Assembly (NCBI GenBank): GCA_963930645.1
Contig: OZ005650.1
Span: 68,190,018-68,254,017 of the forward strand
DNA length: 64,000 nucleotides
Direction: 5' to 3'
From: Salticus scenicus
Lineage: Eukaryota > Arthropoda > Arachnida > Araneae > Salticidae
Below the pieces are notes generated by a model that worked only from the letters and a program-made list of their open reading frames with translations, had not been told where the DNA came from and did no database searches. The position numbers were made by a program, and so were the translations under genes. Positions 35,054-48,445 of this stretch are shown in pieces (the stretch's first letter is position 1; the number at the start of each line of letters is the position of its first letter).

Positions 35054-36383
35054 TTTTGCTGAATAAAATTAATTAAAAAAAAAAGTGTGGGGGGGATTAC
35101 TCATAGTTACATGCTTATATTTCTGGTTGATACTATGTATTTTGAAATCTTTTATCCTTAAATTTAATTTTGTACATCTGGCTACTTGAGGCTTCCATTG
35201 TTAAGTTTGAACAATCAATCTATATGCATAACAAAAATAAGATCTTATATTATTTGGAAAAAAAAAAAATCTTTTAAATTATAATTTTAATTATTAATGA
35301 CTGCCCTATAATGCTTATCCTTATATGTGTACTCTTTGGCATTATTGCTTGTAATTGTGTCTGATTAAAACTTAACATTTAATACTATGATTTCAAGATT
35401 ATTTAGTTTTGGGTTAATCACAAAAGTTCAATTCTTCTAATTACTTAAATGGCGCTAAAAATTATCTTAATCTTGCAGTCAATACTTCTAATTACCTTAA
35501 TCTTTCAGTCACTACATCTTAATTTCCCTTATTGCATTGGATTCTTCTCCTGAAATAATTTTACTGACTTAATGTTATTATAGCTCACCGATAGATGGCG
35601 CTTGCACTCTGTCATATGATTTTATTCTTCTGTCTTTAACTTTAATGATATATTATTAATGAATATGGTACGATTTAATTCAACTCTACTAGTTTTAAAA
35701 TTAATTAGATATAAAATCTATTTTAACATTATCATTTAATTTTAACTCTGTGTAATTTATCTTTAATGAAAATGCTCTGAAGTTTCTTCGATTAATCGAT
35801 ATCTGTCGAGATTTTATTTTACTTCAATTTAAGTTTTGGCATCATCCTTTTCTCCTGTTAGAGTTAATTGTTATACATGTGGTTGCTTTGCTTCATTCAT
35901 GTGTTCACTTTGGTTTCCATTAAGATTAAATTTAATCTTTTTTTAATCTTTGTTTTAATTTAATATTTCAATTATTTCTAATTCTTTTTGGTTTTGCTGC
36001 ATCGATCGGGGTGTGAAACGATATTAATTGCTATGATTAGCAATATCGTTGTACGAAATCGTTGCGGCTCTTTAAGCTTTATGAAGCATGCACCCCTTGA
36101 TAAGTATGTTTCTACGTTTAAGCATTTACATCCAAATATTTCTGTGATTTATTATTTATTAATCGTTTTCACTCTCATAAGCTTAATGGTCATTTTTATT
36201 ATCATTCTGGTAGGCGTAAGTATTTTAAGTTACTATCCTAACTCATTGGTTCTTAATCTACATTGCAACTTTTTGTGTAATTCTTTCCTCTGTGTTAAAT
36301 TCAGTTCTATATTTTAGTGTGCTGTTATTGTCTTAGTTCTATTAATAGCTGAATTTTATGATTTAATCTTATTACGATATCTA

Positions 36384-36429
<46 letters not shown>

Positions 36430-38009
36430 TATTACTTCTGTGTACAACTTTAAAAAATATTTCCTTTGTAAGTGTTATCTTTTCAATTCATAACTGTTCG
36501 CATATGCTTGTTCGTTACAAAAAAAAAAAAAAAAAAAAAAAAAAACTTTCCAAAAGTTAGACAGACAGTGCTCCAGAACCAGACGCCAGTCTTTTTAAAC
36601 TTTCTAGCAGTGCTCTCAATTATATTATTGCAATCTATACATCGGCGATCTGTGGGGGGGGGGGGGGGGGGATGCTTCTGAATAATAATAATAAAAGTTT
36701 TAAATTAACCACTAAAAATAAAGTTGCTTAAAAAAAGTACAAAAGATTATGTATAGTATAAAAAATATGCATGTTACATATTTTATTCCTGAAAGAGATT
36801 TTCACAAAAGAAAAAAAATCGTCCAGTGTAGACAAATATGAGTTTTGTAAACAAACACCATATGTTGCATAATCATGTAGAGATTTTTTTTTTTTTTTTT
36901 TTTTTTTTGTCTTTAAAAGTTAAAAAATTTGGAAGAAAAAATAAAATAAATACTGAAAATTTTTAGGGAAAAAAAAAGAGAGAGAGAGAAGGATTTATTT
37001 ATTTATTTTCGTTATTCTTACTGTATAAAAATGTGAACGAACTTTTGCTAAAATTATCTAAAGATATCTGTAAAAAAAAAAAAAAGAATTAGAAGCCTAA
37101 GACAAAAACTAATTCGCAAGAAACATTTTTTTTTTTAATTTAATGATTAATTAATAATTTTAATTAATATATTAATTTTAATGTGAATCTTAATTTTAAT
37201 ATATGATGTTTCATCTTTACAATATTACTGTATGAAACTGTAATATTTTGCAGTAACAGTCAATTATAACTGTCGATTTTTTTTTTTTTTTTTGGTCTTC
37301 AAAGTCACTTTCATTTTACTGAAGAAGCTAGTTCTGCTTTTTTAAATAACATAGTTGAGAGAGGGGAAGAAATTATATATATATATATATATATATATTC
37401 AGCTCAAGAAAAAATAATTGTATATAAAATAATGTATTAATTAATGTCGATATCACCGCAATATACACGTATCTTTAAGTAAATTATTTTCTCTTTTTCA
37501 TAAAAATATTGAAATGTAGTAAACATTGACACCGGTAAATAAAAAAAATATATATTTATTTATTAAGCTATTATCTACAATATTCTTTATTTAGTTATTA
37601 AAAAAATTGATAATTTATAATTCATACTATCTTTTTATTTCATAGCAAAGTTTAACCAATACAAAGAAATGTAAAAGAAATAAGAAATACAAGAGATTGA
37701 AAAAAAAAAAAAAAAAAGAGGGGGCGGGGATTTATGACTATTGTGATAAAAATATTTTATTCATAGGATCACTTTTATAAATAACACTCTCTCTCTTTTT
37801 CTCAATATAAAAAATATATGCTAATATTATTTTATTCCCGCATATATAAAACATTATTATACGCAAACCTTTATCAAAGTTTTCATTTTTTATTTCAATA
37901 AGAATAAGTTTGATGAAAACAACAAAATTTTTCGAAGCTATAAAGTTTATTTTAATATTCATATACCTACATATGAATTCATGAATAGCGATGCATTCTG
38001 ATGAAACCT
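35054..38009. other. Gene-free AT-rich DNA
   Basis: Holds a (TA)n tract (36390-36418), homopolymer tracts near 36521, 36881, 37280 and 37700, and a poly(G) tract (36653-36670). A 109-codon frame at 35988-36317 starts with TTG and has a hydrophobic stretch (YYLLIVFTLISLMVIFIII); I do not regard it as a gene. One TAGATGGCGCT motif lies at 35592-35602. Confidence 0.45.
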
Positions 38010-38520
38010 TTCTTTTTCTTCTTACTTTACTTTTTTTTCCAAGAGATATTAATCATCCCTATCGTCATTTTCTGGCAGAGAAATCACAATTATAGATTCC
38101 ACCGATAGATGGCAGAATTCTTGTTTACATCTTTTTTTTTTCCTCCTTTCACCCACTGTATTACCGACCTTGAGCTGGATTTGAATCTGAGTAACTAGAT
38201 GGCGCTGGTTCATTTTGCGCTCACATCCAAAAGATCCTTCATGATCCGTTGTAAACACATGATCGCCATATTCGTAGAGTAAAGCTGTGGGAGTGGCGGT
38301 TGTAAAGTAGCCGAACTCGGGAAAAAAATTTCAGTTTTTCTTTCTTCAATGTGCTTTAAAGTGTGTGTGTCGTAAAAATTTTCTCTATCTGGCTTAGCCA
38401 GTGCTTCTCGTTCGAAATATTAGTGTGAGCTTAGAGTTTAGTTGTGTATTTAGCAGCTAGTTTTTCATTTCATTAATACACAATTAATATTTTTGTTAAT
38501 TATTATTATTATTATAAAAT
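38010..38520 (+). promoter_or_regulatory. Putative promoter and 5' leader of the TSC22-type gene
   Basis: G+C rises in this interval. CTCF-like cores occur at 38106-38115 (TAGATGGCAG) and 38196-38206 (TAGATGGCGCT, close to the CTCF consensus). TCAGTT at 38331-38336 could be an arthropod initiator. The leader then runs to the ATG at 38521, with a Kozak-like AAAATATGA context. Transcription start and splicing of the leader cannot be fixed from sequence alone. Confidence 0.45.
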
Positions 38521-39785
38521 ATGACCGACAATAGGAATAGCGGCAATTTTAATGAAAGCCCACCTTACGTCGTGGGTATTCTCTCCCCTTCGACAACTCT
38601 GTACATTGACCAGATGCCAGATAATCGTGAAATCACCACCCCACCTAATGAGTTAAATTTACGGCGAAGGAATAATAGTTTCCAAATTACCAGTGTCACA
38701 GTGCAGGGCTCTCGAAAAAACGACGAATTTGCTGATGACAGTGCCGACGATTTAGACGAGAGTCGCACAGACGATCTCAGCTCGGATATCTTGGATTCTT
38801 CTCGCGCCGACAACGAAGGATACCACTCGGAGGATGTAGCAGACGATCTCTCTCCCTGCGGACCTATCATTTTCGCTCAGGTGCCTCCGAGAGATCCCAA
38901 CATGAATTTAAGCTTAGGAGTTACCCCTACCTTTTCGTCTATCGGACCCAGTGTTGTTGCTGGTGGCGTGACTATGATGACCAGCAAATCGGAAAGTCCA
39001 ATCAGTGCCCAAGTGCCTATCATGAATCCGTTGCCTGACAACTGGCAGCGTCGTTTCAAAGTGGTCAAAATAGTGAGCAGCGAGCCTTTCAAGCGGGGAC
39101 GATGGTTGTGTATGGATTTTAAAGACCCACCTCCGAATATACAAAATGAAACGAAACCTGACAGCAACGGAACTAGTACACCCCCTACGATACATGTGAC
39201 CGACTGTGATTCTGATCTTATTACCAGTGAAATGCTATTATCCGGTAATTTTGCCCAAGTGTACGAAATTCCTATCAATCAAACCTTTAATGGTAATTTT
39301 GTTATGGGAGACTATCAGCAGATGTATGGTATTATTTTACCACAGAACGAACGTCTCCAGCCGGTCACTCTAGTCCAGGATTTGAGCTTACAGACAACAG
39401 TGCCCATGGATAGAAACTTTAACAATTTATTGAATAACCATAACATCCGTGCGCAACCGCCGGGAGTTCCGTTCGCTGTACAACCGGTGGGACATCCCGA
39501 GCCTCCTGCATCATTTCAACCTGCAAGTAGTATACGTCAAGTGCAAACCGTTGTAAATAATTACATTCCCAACCACTCCCCGCCTACGTCCGTAAGTGCC
39601 AATAATAATTACAATACTTCTCAAGCCGTCCCCAACCATGTGCTCAACTCCTCCGGAAGAAACAGTCCAGATATCATTATGAGGACTAGTTCAAGTTCCG
39701 GAGAGCATAGAGTAATCGGTGGATCAGGGAATATTGTGCCGCCATCGGTTCGCCTGGATCATGTGGAAGTGGAAAATACTGAAAG
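38521..39785 (+). CDS. bun: TSC22-domain family protein, long isoform, first coding exon (bunched A-like)
   Basis: 421 codons plus 2 nt, ending at the donor GAAAG|GTCAGA (39785/39786, phase 2). Beyond this the frame decays into TTTT-encoded phenylalanines, so the 448-codon reading is not the protein end. Long TSC22 proteins (Drosophila BunA, vertebrate TSC22D1/2/4) share two N-terminal boxes. Here box 1 is NNSFQITSVTVQG (residues about 51-63) and box 2 is RRFKVVKIVSSEPFKRGRWL, followed by CMDF (about 177-200). The region between holds acidic, Ser-rich NEGYHSEDVADDL, and the C-terminal part is rich in Pro, Asn and Ser. These proteins are transcription-associated regulators of growth and stress response, dimerising through a leucine zipper in the TSC box. 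The TSC-box exon was not found in this window and should lie downstream. Confidence 0.9.
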
Positions 39786-39831
39786 GTCAGAAACTTTATT
39801 TATTTTTGTCATCACGAAAAAAATAAAATTT

Positions 39832-39870
<39 letters not shown>

Positions 39871-40613
39871 TTATTGTACAGAAAGCAGTTTTTTCATAAG
39901 AACTTGATAAAATTAAGAAAACTATTATATTCACATGAAATCAAGTTAAGTAACATGTAACGTAATTTTGCTTATGTTTATAGAACTATCACATATTTGT
40001 AAAGTATCAAATTAAAACTTAATACACTCAAAAGTACATATATATCCAAAATTATTGAAACTTACTTCGAAATTATAACTTTGCTAATATATTTTCGCTT
40101 TTATTTCTAACGAATATGAATATTAATTGAAAATGGCTAAAATAAAAAGAAACAAATGGAAGTTCTATAATTCTATGTAAACTAAAAAAATGTTACCTTC
40201 ATAATAATAATAATAATAATAAAACACAACTTTAAAGTACAGTGTGTTTATGCAATGAAACCTGTTTATTTTGAATCCAAATAAAAAATAACACACTAAA
40301 TTATTATACTTTTACATGCAAGTTTTCATGTAAATCCTAAATACATTGAATTATAATTGAAAGTAGAATGGAACTTTAAAAACTGGAATTATATATAATA
40401 TGAATAGAATATAAACAATTATTCCTACCACAATCTTTACTTGGAAAATGAATTATTTATTCTAAAGAATAACTAATATAAAATGTTATATGATTCCAAT
40501 TTCATTCACTTTATATAAAATTACTTCTCTGATTTAAAATTTTTTATATAAATTGATCGGTCACAATATTCTAAAAGCTTCATAAAAATACATAATATAT
40601 TGTTGAATATCGG

Positions 40614-40652
<39 letters not shown>

Positions 40653-42824
40653 TTATAAATATTGATTTTTTTAAAAAAATCTTTTAGACATATAAAATAA
40701 TATCCTTAACAGTATGTATATATACTATATATATAATATAATATAATTATTGTTATTATTAATAATTTTTGCATAGAAAATTTTGGAGAATAGAAAAGTA
40801 CCTTGCAATAAAATAAATAAATAAATAAATAAGACAATTTTTGAAAACTTAGTTTTACAACAGTTAAAAGTTTTTGTGTAGGTATGATTGAGTGCGAGAA
40901 AAAAAAAAACTGTTGCTACAACTCCATCCTTCCTGGCAACCCTGAAGGGAGCAACTGGACCGTGAAGAAAACATCATCTGTAGGAGAAACACGCAAAAGA
41001 AAACCAATAATTAAATACCGCCGTGAGAGCATTTGTTTATTTAAATATTGCTGGCATAAATCTTTCAACAAATAACAAATAAGTTTCACAATAATTATTC
41101 TATTTTAAAAGTAAAAAAAAAAAAAAAGGTAATTGTGATCCATTATGTATATTTATATTCATTTCCTTTTACCTTTTTAATTTTCAAAGCCAATTAATTA
41201 ACGAATTAATTATGGGGTGAATTTGACTTTCAGATTATATTTTATCTTTTTTATAAGAATAATAAATAAATAAATAAGGGATCTGTATTACATTTTCAAT
41301 TTTATTATTATTGCTAGCTTAAAATTAATAATAATAATTATTATTTTTTTTAAATCTTTATCTAAATGATCAAGTTAAAATTATTTCTATTTCTATTATA
41401 TTGAAATCAATTAATTGCCTGTTATTTTTCATTGTTTCTCACTTTTAATCTGTTCTGATATCCATTTATTATTTATTTATTTATTTATTTATTTTTTTTT
41501 TTTCGGATTTGGATGATGAAAAATTAAATAAAATAAATATTTTTTTATATTTATTCTTTGTAACAAAATGCTTTATATAAGGGGCTCGGTGCACATTGAA
41601 TATATTTCCAAGTAGTTTATGATACCCCTTTTGCTTATTATTAAACGATTTATGATTTTATTCAGGAAAATGATTTCATCAGGAATAAAAATAATTCTAC
41701 TCATACACCCTGTGACAGAATGTTTTTATGCTTTCTGCGACAAGTCTTGTTCATGCAAACCTTATCTGAGAGACAGTATTGACATATTTTCTAATTTATA
41801 TATAATATGTACATATAATTATAAAGGTGTCAGTAGTAATAATAGATTGTTGAAGAATTCCTAAATATAAGACATAAATTTCTGTTTCCTACTTAGGAAT
41901 ACTATCTTTAATATTTATGAGTATATTTTTCTGCAAGTGACAATTTCTTTTCTGCGACGATGTCTGCCTGTCTGCCTAGATTCTACGGGGTCATACACCC
42001 GGAAAAATTTAATAAAACATATTAAATAATTTTTAGAACATATTCTCTCTCTCCCGATGTTTTTTTTTTTTTTTTTTTTTTTTTAATTTGCTTACGTTTT
42101 TTAAAATATCCTCTGTAACTTTAAAAATCGGATATCTAATAAGTTGATTAATTTGGTAGAAAAAAAAAAAAGTACGTATATGTGTAAAAATTCAACAGTA
42201 TTTTCAGGGTTTTATTTTTTTGGTACTTACTTGTAATATACAAATTGTAAATCTGATCTTTTATTTTATAAAATGCAGTATAATATCTTTTCAGAAAAAA
42301 AATGAGAAATATATATTTAAATTTTAACGTCTTGAAGGTACTGAAAAAAAAAAAGTAATAATAAATAAATAATAATAATAATAAATTGTGAGAAAAAAGC
42401 ATTTTAAAAAATTTAAGAGACAAGGTCGCAGTTAAAAGTTTATTTTATTTATTTTTATTATTATTACTATTATTATTATTATTATTATTTAATATATGTA
42501 CTTTTTAGATCTCCACGAAACTATGTCAGGATGTACAAAGGATGTCAAGGTTTATTTTAAGGGGGGGGGGGGAATAGAAAATAGGTATTCTCGTCATTTT
42601 TCTCTAAATGAATGGTACAGAATATCCTTAACAATTTATTATCTAATAATAATTTGATGTCATTAAAATTGTGTTCATTATTTTAAATGTTCATGCTTAA
42701 ATTTCGCATAACATTAAATTGGTGATAATGTAATCCTGTATAATGCATGTACATTTTTTGTTTTCTGTATTTAATAAAATATTGGGTAGGGGGGAAGAGC
42801 AAATAAAAACAGATCGCCAAATTA
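39786..42824 (+). other. Start of the long intron of the TSC22-type gene
   Basis: AT-rich with many homopolymer and AAT/TAAA microsatellites (for example 40200-40222, 40624-40652, 40811-40832, 41466-41495) and a T tract at 42061-42084. Apart from the candidate exon at 40882-41074 nothing coding is seen. Assignment to the intron is inference from the missing TSC-box exon. Confidence 0.5.
40882..41074 (+). other. Candidate exon or coding relic in the intron
   Basis: Compositionally distinct stretch after the acceptor-like TTTTTGTGTAG|G (about 40871-40882). The frame ATG 40884 to stop 41074 encodes 63 residues with a non-repetitive core (NPEGSNWTVKKTSSVGE) and a basic patch RKRKPIIKYRR. No family was recognised. 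It could be an alternative terminal exon of the TSC22-type gene or a fragment of a transposon gene. Confidence 0.3.
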
Positions 42825-43387
42825 CACTGCTCGGCATGAAAATTGCCTCTGACACCATTTCAGCCTATTCTTATGTGAAATGACTTCCTGAATCCGAATA
42901 GAACGCCCATTTTGCCCTGTCACCCCCCATTTTTTAGGAATGGCCCACTATTTTTATAATTTTCGGTGTTTTTATGGCTATAAATTTGATTCTTAGAAGG
43001 GGGAAGGATTATTTTAACCGTTAAATATCTTCTGAGGGGCTACAGAGTTGGAAAATTCTAAAACTGGGACATTTGCGACAAAGGAAAATTTTTGAGGGGG
43101 ATTTGCCACTGGAATTATGCATTACATATCTTATATTTTTTTAATCTGTTATTAATATTATCTTTTAAACTTTTTTTTGTTTGTTTGTTTGTTTTTAGGT
43201 GTTAAATTATTTTTCATTCTTCAAATAAAATTATCGAACGCTGAAAGAAATTGAGGGAGGGGGTGGTGTATCTAGAAAACGGTGGGTGACTGGGCGAAAT
43301 GGGAGTCATGTTCGGATTCAGGAGGTCATTTTACATAAGAATCAGCTAGAATGATATCAGATCTCGATTTTTTTTTTCAGAGCAGTG
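42825..43387. mobile_element. Foldback element with CACTGCTC ends and TTA target duplication
   Basis: The ends CACTGCTC (42825) and GAGCAGTG (43380-43387) lie between TTA (42822-42824) and TTA (43388-43390). Inverted similarity extends about 120 bp inward (TTCTTATGTGAAATGAC, CCTGAATCCGAA, GCCC.GTCACCC). CACTG termini with a 2-3 bp duplication suggest the CMC (CACTA/Chapaev) group. No transposase remains. Confidence 0.65.
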
Positions 43388-44003
43388 TTATTTATCACAA
43401 TAAGAAATTTTTTTGAAAATGATATTAATTGTTATTTTGAAATTATATTAATCAATATATTTTAAATGTAAGGAAGTAATGTTTTTTTTCGTTATATATT
43501 TATACAGATAGATAGATAGATCATGCAGGACGCTTATTAAATACAACAATACCCAACAATGTATATCAGATCTCGATTTTTTTTTTTTTTCAGAGCAGTG
43601 TTATTTATTACAATAAGAAATTTTTTTTGAAAATGATATTAATTGTTATTTTGAAATTATATTAATCAATATATTTTTAATGTAAGGAAGTAATGTTTTT
43701 TTTCGTTATATATTTATACAGATAGATAGATAGATCATGCAGGACGCTTATTAAATACAACAATACCCAACAATGTATATCAGATCTCGATTTTTTTTTT
43801 CTTTTTCAGAGCAGTGTTATTAATCACAATAAGAAATTTTTTTGAAAATGATATTAATTGTTATTTTGAAATTATATTAATCAATATATTTTAAATGTAA
43901 GGAAGTAATGTTTTTTTTTCGTTATATATTTATACAGATAGATAGATAGATCATGCTTATTTTGTACGCTTATTAAATACAACAATACCCAACAATGTAT
44001 ATC
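43354..44003 (+). repeat. Recent triplication, unit about 212 bp
   Basis: Three near-identical units start with ATCAGATCTCGAT at 43354, 43565 and 43779 and end near 44003. They differ mainly in T-tract length and a few bases. Each contains the last 34 bp of the CACTG foldback element, its flank, a GATAGATAGATAGATC microsatellite and CAATACCCAACAATG. The third unit has an insertion in the GCAGGACGC region. Confidence 0.9.
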
Positions 44004-45369
44004 ATATATATATATATATATTTTTTAATGTAATTTTTATTTTGTATATGAATGTGTTAAACGAACTGTTTTAAAAAGAGTTCGTTTTATGTAAATATAT
44101 ATATATATATATATATATTTATATGTGGTAATGAATAATTTTTATGGAAGAATTTAATTCAAAATCGGTGAGCTAAATGTTTTCAATTTCTGATTAAACG
44201 CGTTTTTATTATATTTATAAATAATTAAAAATAAAATGAAATTAAAGTGGAAGATATTAATATTGTTTTTATAAACTAAATACAACTTTAAAGCGCGAAA
44301 TGATGATTAATTTCAAGATTTTGATTATAATAGGACGTAAAAGTTTTAAAATTATATATGATAAAATAAATAAATTTAATTTAAACAAACAACAAAATGC
44401 TCTAACTTATTTTTTAATTTTTTCTTCATAACAGAATACATTGTTTTCTGTAAATCATTTCAATAATCAAAAGAAATGATTTTTTTTTTAAACTGAATTA
44501 TTAGATATTGGATATTATTTTATTATCTGGATGCTCTTTATTGTTTAGTTAATTGAATACATCGGTGTGTATATCGCATATTTAGAAATTTTACAATACT
44601 TTTCCATATCTCTCTCCTCATTTTTAATGAAATATTCTGTTTCCTTTCCCTTTTCTTACAAACCAAAGCAAAAATCGATTTATATACTACGAGGGTGATG
44701 ATTGCATCATGAAATAATTCTACATTTCCTTAAATTTTATTATATAGATGCATAGGTATTTGAGAATTAGCTTCAAGAATTAAATTCACTTTAATTGAAT
44801 GAAATTGTTTTTACTCTATCATTTTATCGACATTTATATGTTCCTCTATTTTCCAGTCTTTTTTATCTTTTCTTATTTCCTTTATTTATACCAAGATTTC
44901 TAACATGCAATCTACTATGTACATTTCTGACTGGCACAATATATATGTTTCATGAATTGAAGCGCAAAGAAACTGAATCGAATTTTGTTTTATTGTATCA
45001 CCCAAATTCTATTTTTCCTGCTACGCAGTGCAAATGGCATTGTTAACAGATTGCATGAGTGATATTTCATTATTACTGAGTGTAAAATTTAGAATAAAAA
45101 AATTTTGTCACTAATATAATTTCATGCGTTAGAACTTTGAATAGACCGATATTTTTGTTAGAATAACAGGAAATATTTTAGGGGAAAAACAAATGTAAAA
45201 TATTTTATATAACGGCTTACCTGAATATATTAGATGTGCCGGAAATTTTTGTCGCTTAAATTTAATAACCTGACACTCAAAATTTTTGCTGGAAAACATT
45301 TATTTAACTTTTAAGAAGGTATTTATAAAGATAAAGTATCACGTGAGTATTGAAAAAAAAATAAAATAA

Positions 45370-45400
<31 letters not shown>

Positions 45401-45939
45401 TAATCCGGCGCGGTTTTACTAATTCAAAACAAAAGGACTTTCCGGTGCGCCTAATAGTTGATATGGATCTTTATTTATTTATTTATTTATTTATTAACTG
45501 GTAATTTTTAAAGAAAAATAATTAAGCTAAAGTTAATTACGTCATTTCTGTGCTAGTAAAGTGATTTTTCCTTTTATTCTCCGCCACATTTTGAAAAAAA
45601 ATTAGATAATTTAATTGACACTTCAATTCTCCATTTTATTTTTTCTGTAAATAACATATACACTTTGTATCTCACCTCTTCATTTGGTTGTCACTATAAG
45701 TTGCTATTTTACTTTTACAGTAAATAAATCCTACATGTTGTACTTCGCCTTTTAACAATTCATACTGTAAATCACTGTTTTATTTTTTCACCAAATAAAT
45801 ATATATTTGACATTTCACCGCTATAAGATTTACCTATACGTTGCTCTCTTGTGCTATTAGTAAATACATAATTTTATATTTCTAACAGTCAAAAAATTAA
45901 CATTAAATCGCCATTTAAAAATTTCCTGAATATTACATG

Positions 45940-45971
<32 letters not shown>

Positions 45972-46150
45972 GAGAAGCTATGGAGTTAACTTATTATCTA
46001 AATTTTGAAGCATTTATATAATGAAAATAAATATATAAATGAATTAATAAATGCAAAATAGTGTCCTGTTGTTTTCGACACTGATCAGCTATTATGTTCT
46101 TTCTCTCTCTCTCTCTCTCTTTTTTTACCTCTCATTTACTGAATTAGAGT
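44004..46150. other. Intronic AT-rich DNA; part duplicated at 47.8 kb
   Basis: Contains (TA)n tracts, a small perfect hairpin AACGAACT...AGTTCGTT at about 44060-44087, and a segment 44940-45190 (TTTTTCCTGCTAC, ATTGTTAA.A, CCGAT.TTT) related in order to 47830-48075. An A tract lies at 45940-45970. No gene was seen. Confidence 0.45.
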
Positions 46151-46400
46151 GAGTCGTATGAGATAGGGTGCCTAGATAAAGGAAATATAGGCAGTAATAT
46201 ACTCACCCTAGTATAAGATAAATATTGGGGACGCTTTATCTACTCACTTCCGAAATTCCGTCAAAAATAATACCTCTGGGGGTCACCGAAGCGGGAGAGC
46301 CATCCCTTCCGTGGAAGATCAAAATTGTGATGGCATGTCTCCGGACCACCTCTAGGGGTGTGTCCCAGACCGTCGTAAAACCCAACCATCCATCCATCCG
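46151..46400. repeat. G+C-rich dispersed-repeat-like island
   Basis: About 250 bp of clearly higher G+C than the intron around it (CACCGAAGCGGGAGAGCCAT, GGACCACCTCTAGGGGTGTG), ending in the simple repeat CCATCCATCCATCC. A 63-codon frame crosses it without recognisable domains. The abrupt composition change and the simple-repeat tail suggest a short interspersed element. The family is not identified. Confidence 0.4.
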
Positions 46401-47098
46401 AAATTCCGTTTCATAAAAACAGCCCCTTTACAAAAATTTTATTTTATAAAAGTGATATGAAATGAATCATTTAATAATTTACTGAATTATTTCACCGTTT
46501 TTATAAATTTGGATTTTATGAAGAAACCGTTTACTGTCGCAAAATTCAAATTTATTAAAACGGCTTTTCAAAAAATTCAGTTTAATATAAAAAAGTTCGC
46601 TCGTAAAATTTGTTTTATAAAAATCCTTTTACAATCCTTTTCCGCTTCCGAACCCCGTTTTAAGTATTACATCAAAATATTGCATTCAGTTGATTTATTG
46701 AAATAATATGAGTTCAATATTAAGCATAAAATATAATGTCTGCTAAAATTGATAAGTTTAATGAAAGTTAGTCATTAGTTAATTAAAAGTTTTTTTCGCA
46801 AAAACAAGTAGTAATTTTACAAACATGTATATGAGGAGCAAACATTCAAACTACGTTTTCGCCTTCGGATACAATTTTTCAGGAAACACAAAAAACTAAT
46901 CAATTAAAAAATAATTAAACTTAAACCTTAATTATCGTTTGTTTAGATGTATTACTAGTTACTAGGGAGACGTGCAAACATGTCTAGGAAGGTGTGTAGA
47001 CATATTATGTTATGTTAAGTTTAAAGAAAAATCACTAACTCAATTTTTTTTTTTTTTTTTTTTTTTAAAACACGGTTTGGATGTTTGCTCTTCATTTA

Positions 47099-47605
47099 CA
47101 GGGTAATTATAATTAAAGTTACGATTTCATAATTTTAAAACTGCCCATCTGAGCGATTTGATATTTTATCAGAGCAATCGTGAGGCAATAAAATTTTGTT
47201 TGGCAGACAAAAAAAAAGTTTCAAAATGTTTTTGTAGATGGCGCTGTCAGAGTAATGTCAGGGGAAACGCCTAAATGGACTCCTTAAACGCAGGAATGTT
47301 GTTAGCAACACAATGGAATAGCAGGAAACAATAGACTTTAAGAATTTACTACAATTTTTTTTTTTAGCAAAAAGACAAGAATACGTGTTTACAGCGGAAC
47401 AGTCATAGTGAAAAGAGAAAAAGAGGAGCTTCATGAAACAAATACTTTACGGATAATTAACCGCACATTTTGGAACTTTTTTTTTTCTTTTGCCAAACAA
47501 AATTTCATTGCCTCACGCTTGCTCTGGTAAAATATTAAATCGCTCTGATGGGTAGTTTTAAAATTATAGCGTTTTGAAATCGTAACTTTAATTATAATCA
47601 CCCTG
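47099..47605. mobile_element. 507-bp MITE with CAGGGT ends, TA target duplication
   Basis: Terminal inverted repeats of about 110 bp. The left starts CAGGGTAATTATAATTAAAG and the right ends with the complement (ATAATCACCCTG). TA lies on both sides (47097-47098 and 47606-47607). Inner matches include GCGATTTGATATTTTATC and TTGCCTCAC. The interior contains TAGATGGCGCT (47235). No coding frame; Tc1/mariner-like by target site only. Confidence 0.8.
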
Positions 47606-48411
47606 TATATTAAGTATTTAGTTTTTACAAAAATAAGACAAAAGTGAAAACTTAGACTGACACTTGAAATGGCAAAGTCACTGATATCCTTTGAGTATAC
47701 TACATAAATGAATTTTTATTTAATGTTTTATTATAGCACAAATTATTTATTTTATATCTACTTTCCTTTTATTGTTCTATGTATTTTCCCGTTCCCATAT
47801 TCACTTTTAAATTTAGAATTTTGCTGTGCAGTGCAAATAAGAAAAACAAAGCCTCAATCGAACATCTCATTAGCACCGCGTCTCCCTAATTCGATTTTTC
47901 CTGCTACACTTGTGTGTCATGCAATGGAAATTGTTAAAAGCTAGCTTGATTGCACAGACGGATATTTCAATACTAATGATTTTGCCGATTTGGAGTCGGA
48001 AATTTTTCTTTTATTAAACATAATTTGATACGTCGTAACTTTGATATCCCGATTTTTTCTTCTTTATCGTATTAATAGAAGCTATTTACGGGTCGAAAAT
48101 TCTTTAATGAGGCGACATATGTCTAGTCATGTGATAAAGTGATTTTTTTTTTTTTTTTTTTTTTTTTTCGCCAAAGGAAGAAATCAGGAGAATATTTTCT
48201 GCGATTGTTTTGTTAAAACAGTTTTTTATTTGTTAATTAATGCAGAAAATTATCAAATTTAAGTAAATAAAATGTATGCTTCAAAATCTGAACCCCACGA
48301 TTTCCACGGACAAAGTGAATATAGCAAAATTTGCTCATTTCGCAAATGCAGCAGGCTTACTTTTGTTATTAGGTTGATTTCTTTAGAAATCGACCTATTG
48401 CAATCACTTCG

Positions 48412-48440
<29 letters not shown>
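47606..48440. other. Intronic AT-rich DNA
   Basis: 47830-48075 is the diverged partner of 44940-45190. A T tract lies at 48144-48168, and a TCTATCTATC/TA microsatellite (48415-48445) leads into the next element. The 78-codon frame at 47708-47944 is not convincing. Confidence 0.4.
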
Positions 48441-48443
<3 letters not shown>

Positions 48444-48445
48444 TA

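Noticed and set aside
35988..36317. 109-codon frame with a membrane-like segment
   Set aside because: Non-ATG start, AT-driven hydrophobicity and no homology recognised.
38565..39278. Minus-strand frames of 93-133 codons opposite the TSC22 exon
   Set aside because: Shadows of the real plus-strand coding exon.
39786..39867. C-terminal extension of the TSC22-type frame to 448 residues
   Set aside because: It lies beyond a donor site and encodes a poly-phenylalanine run from a T tract.
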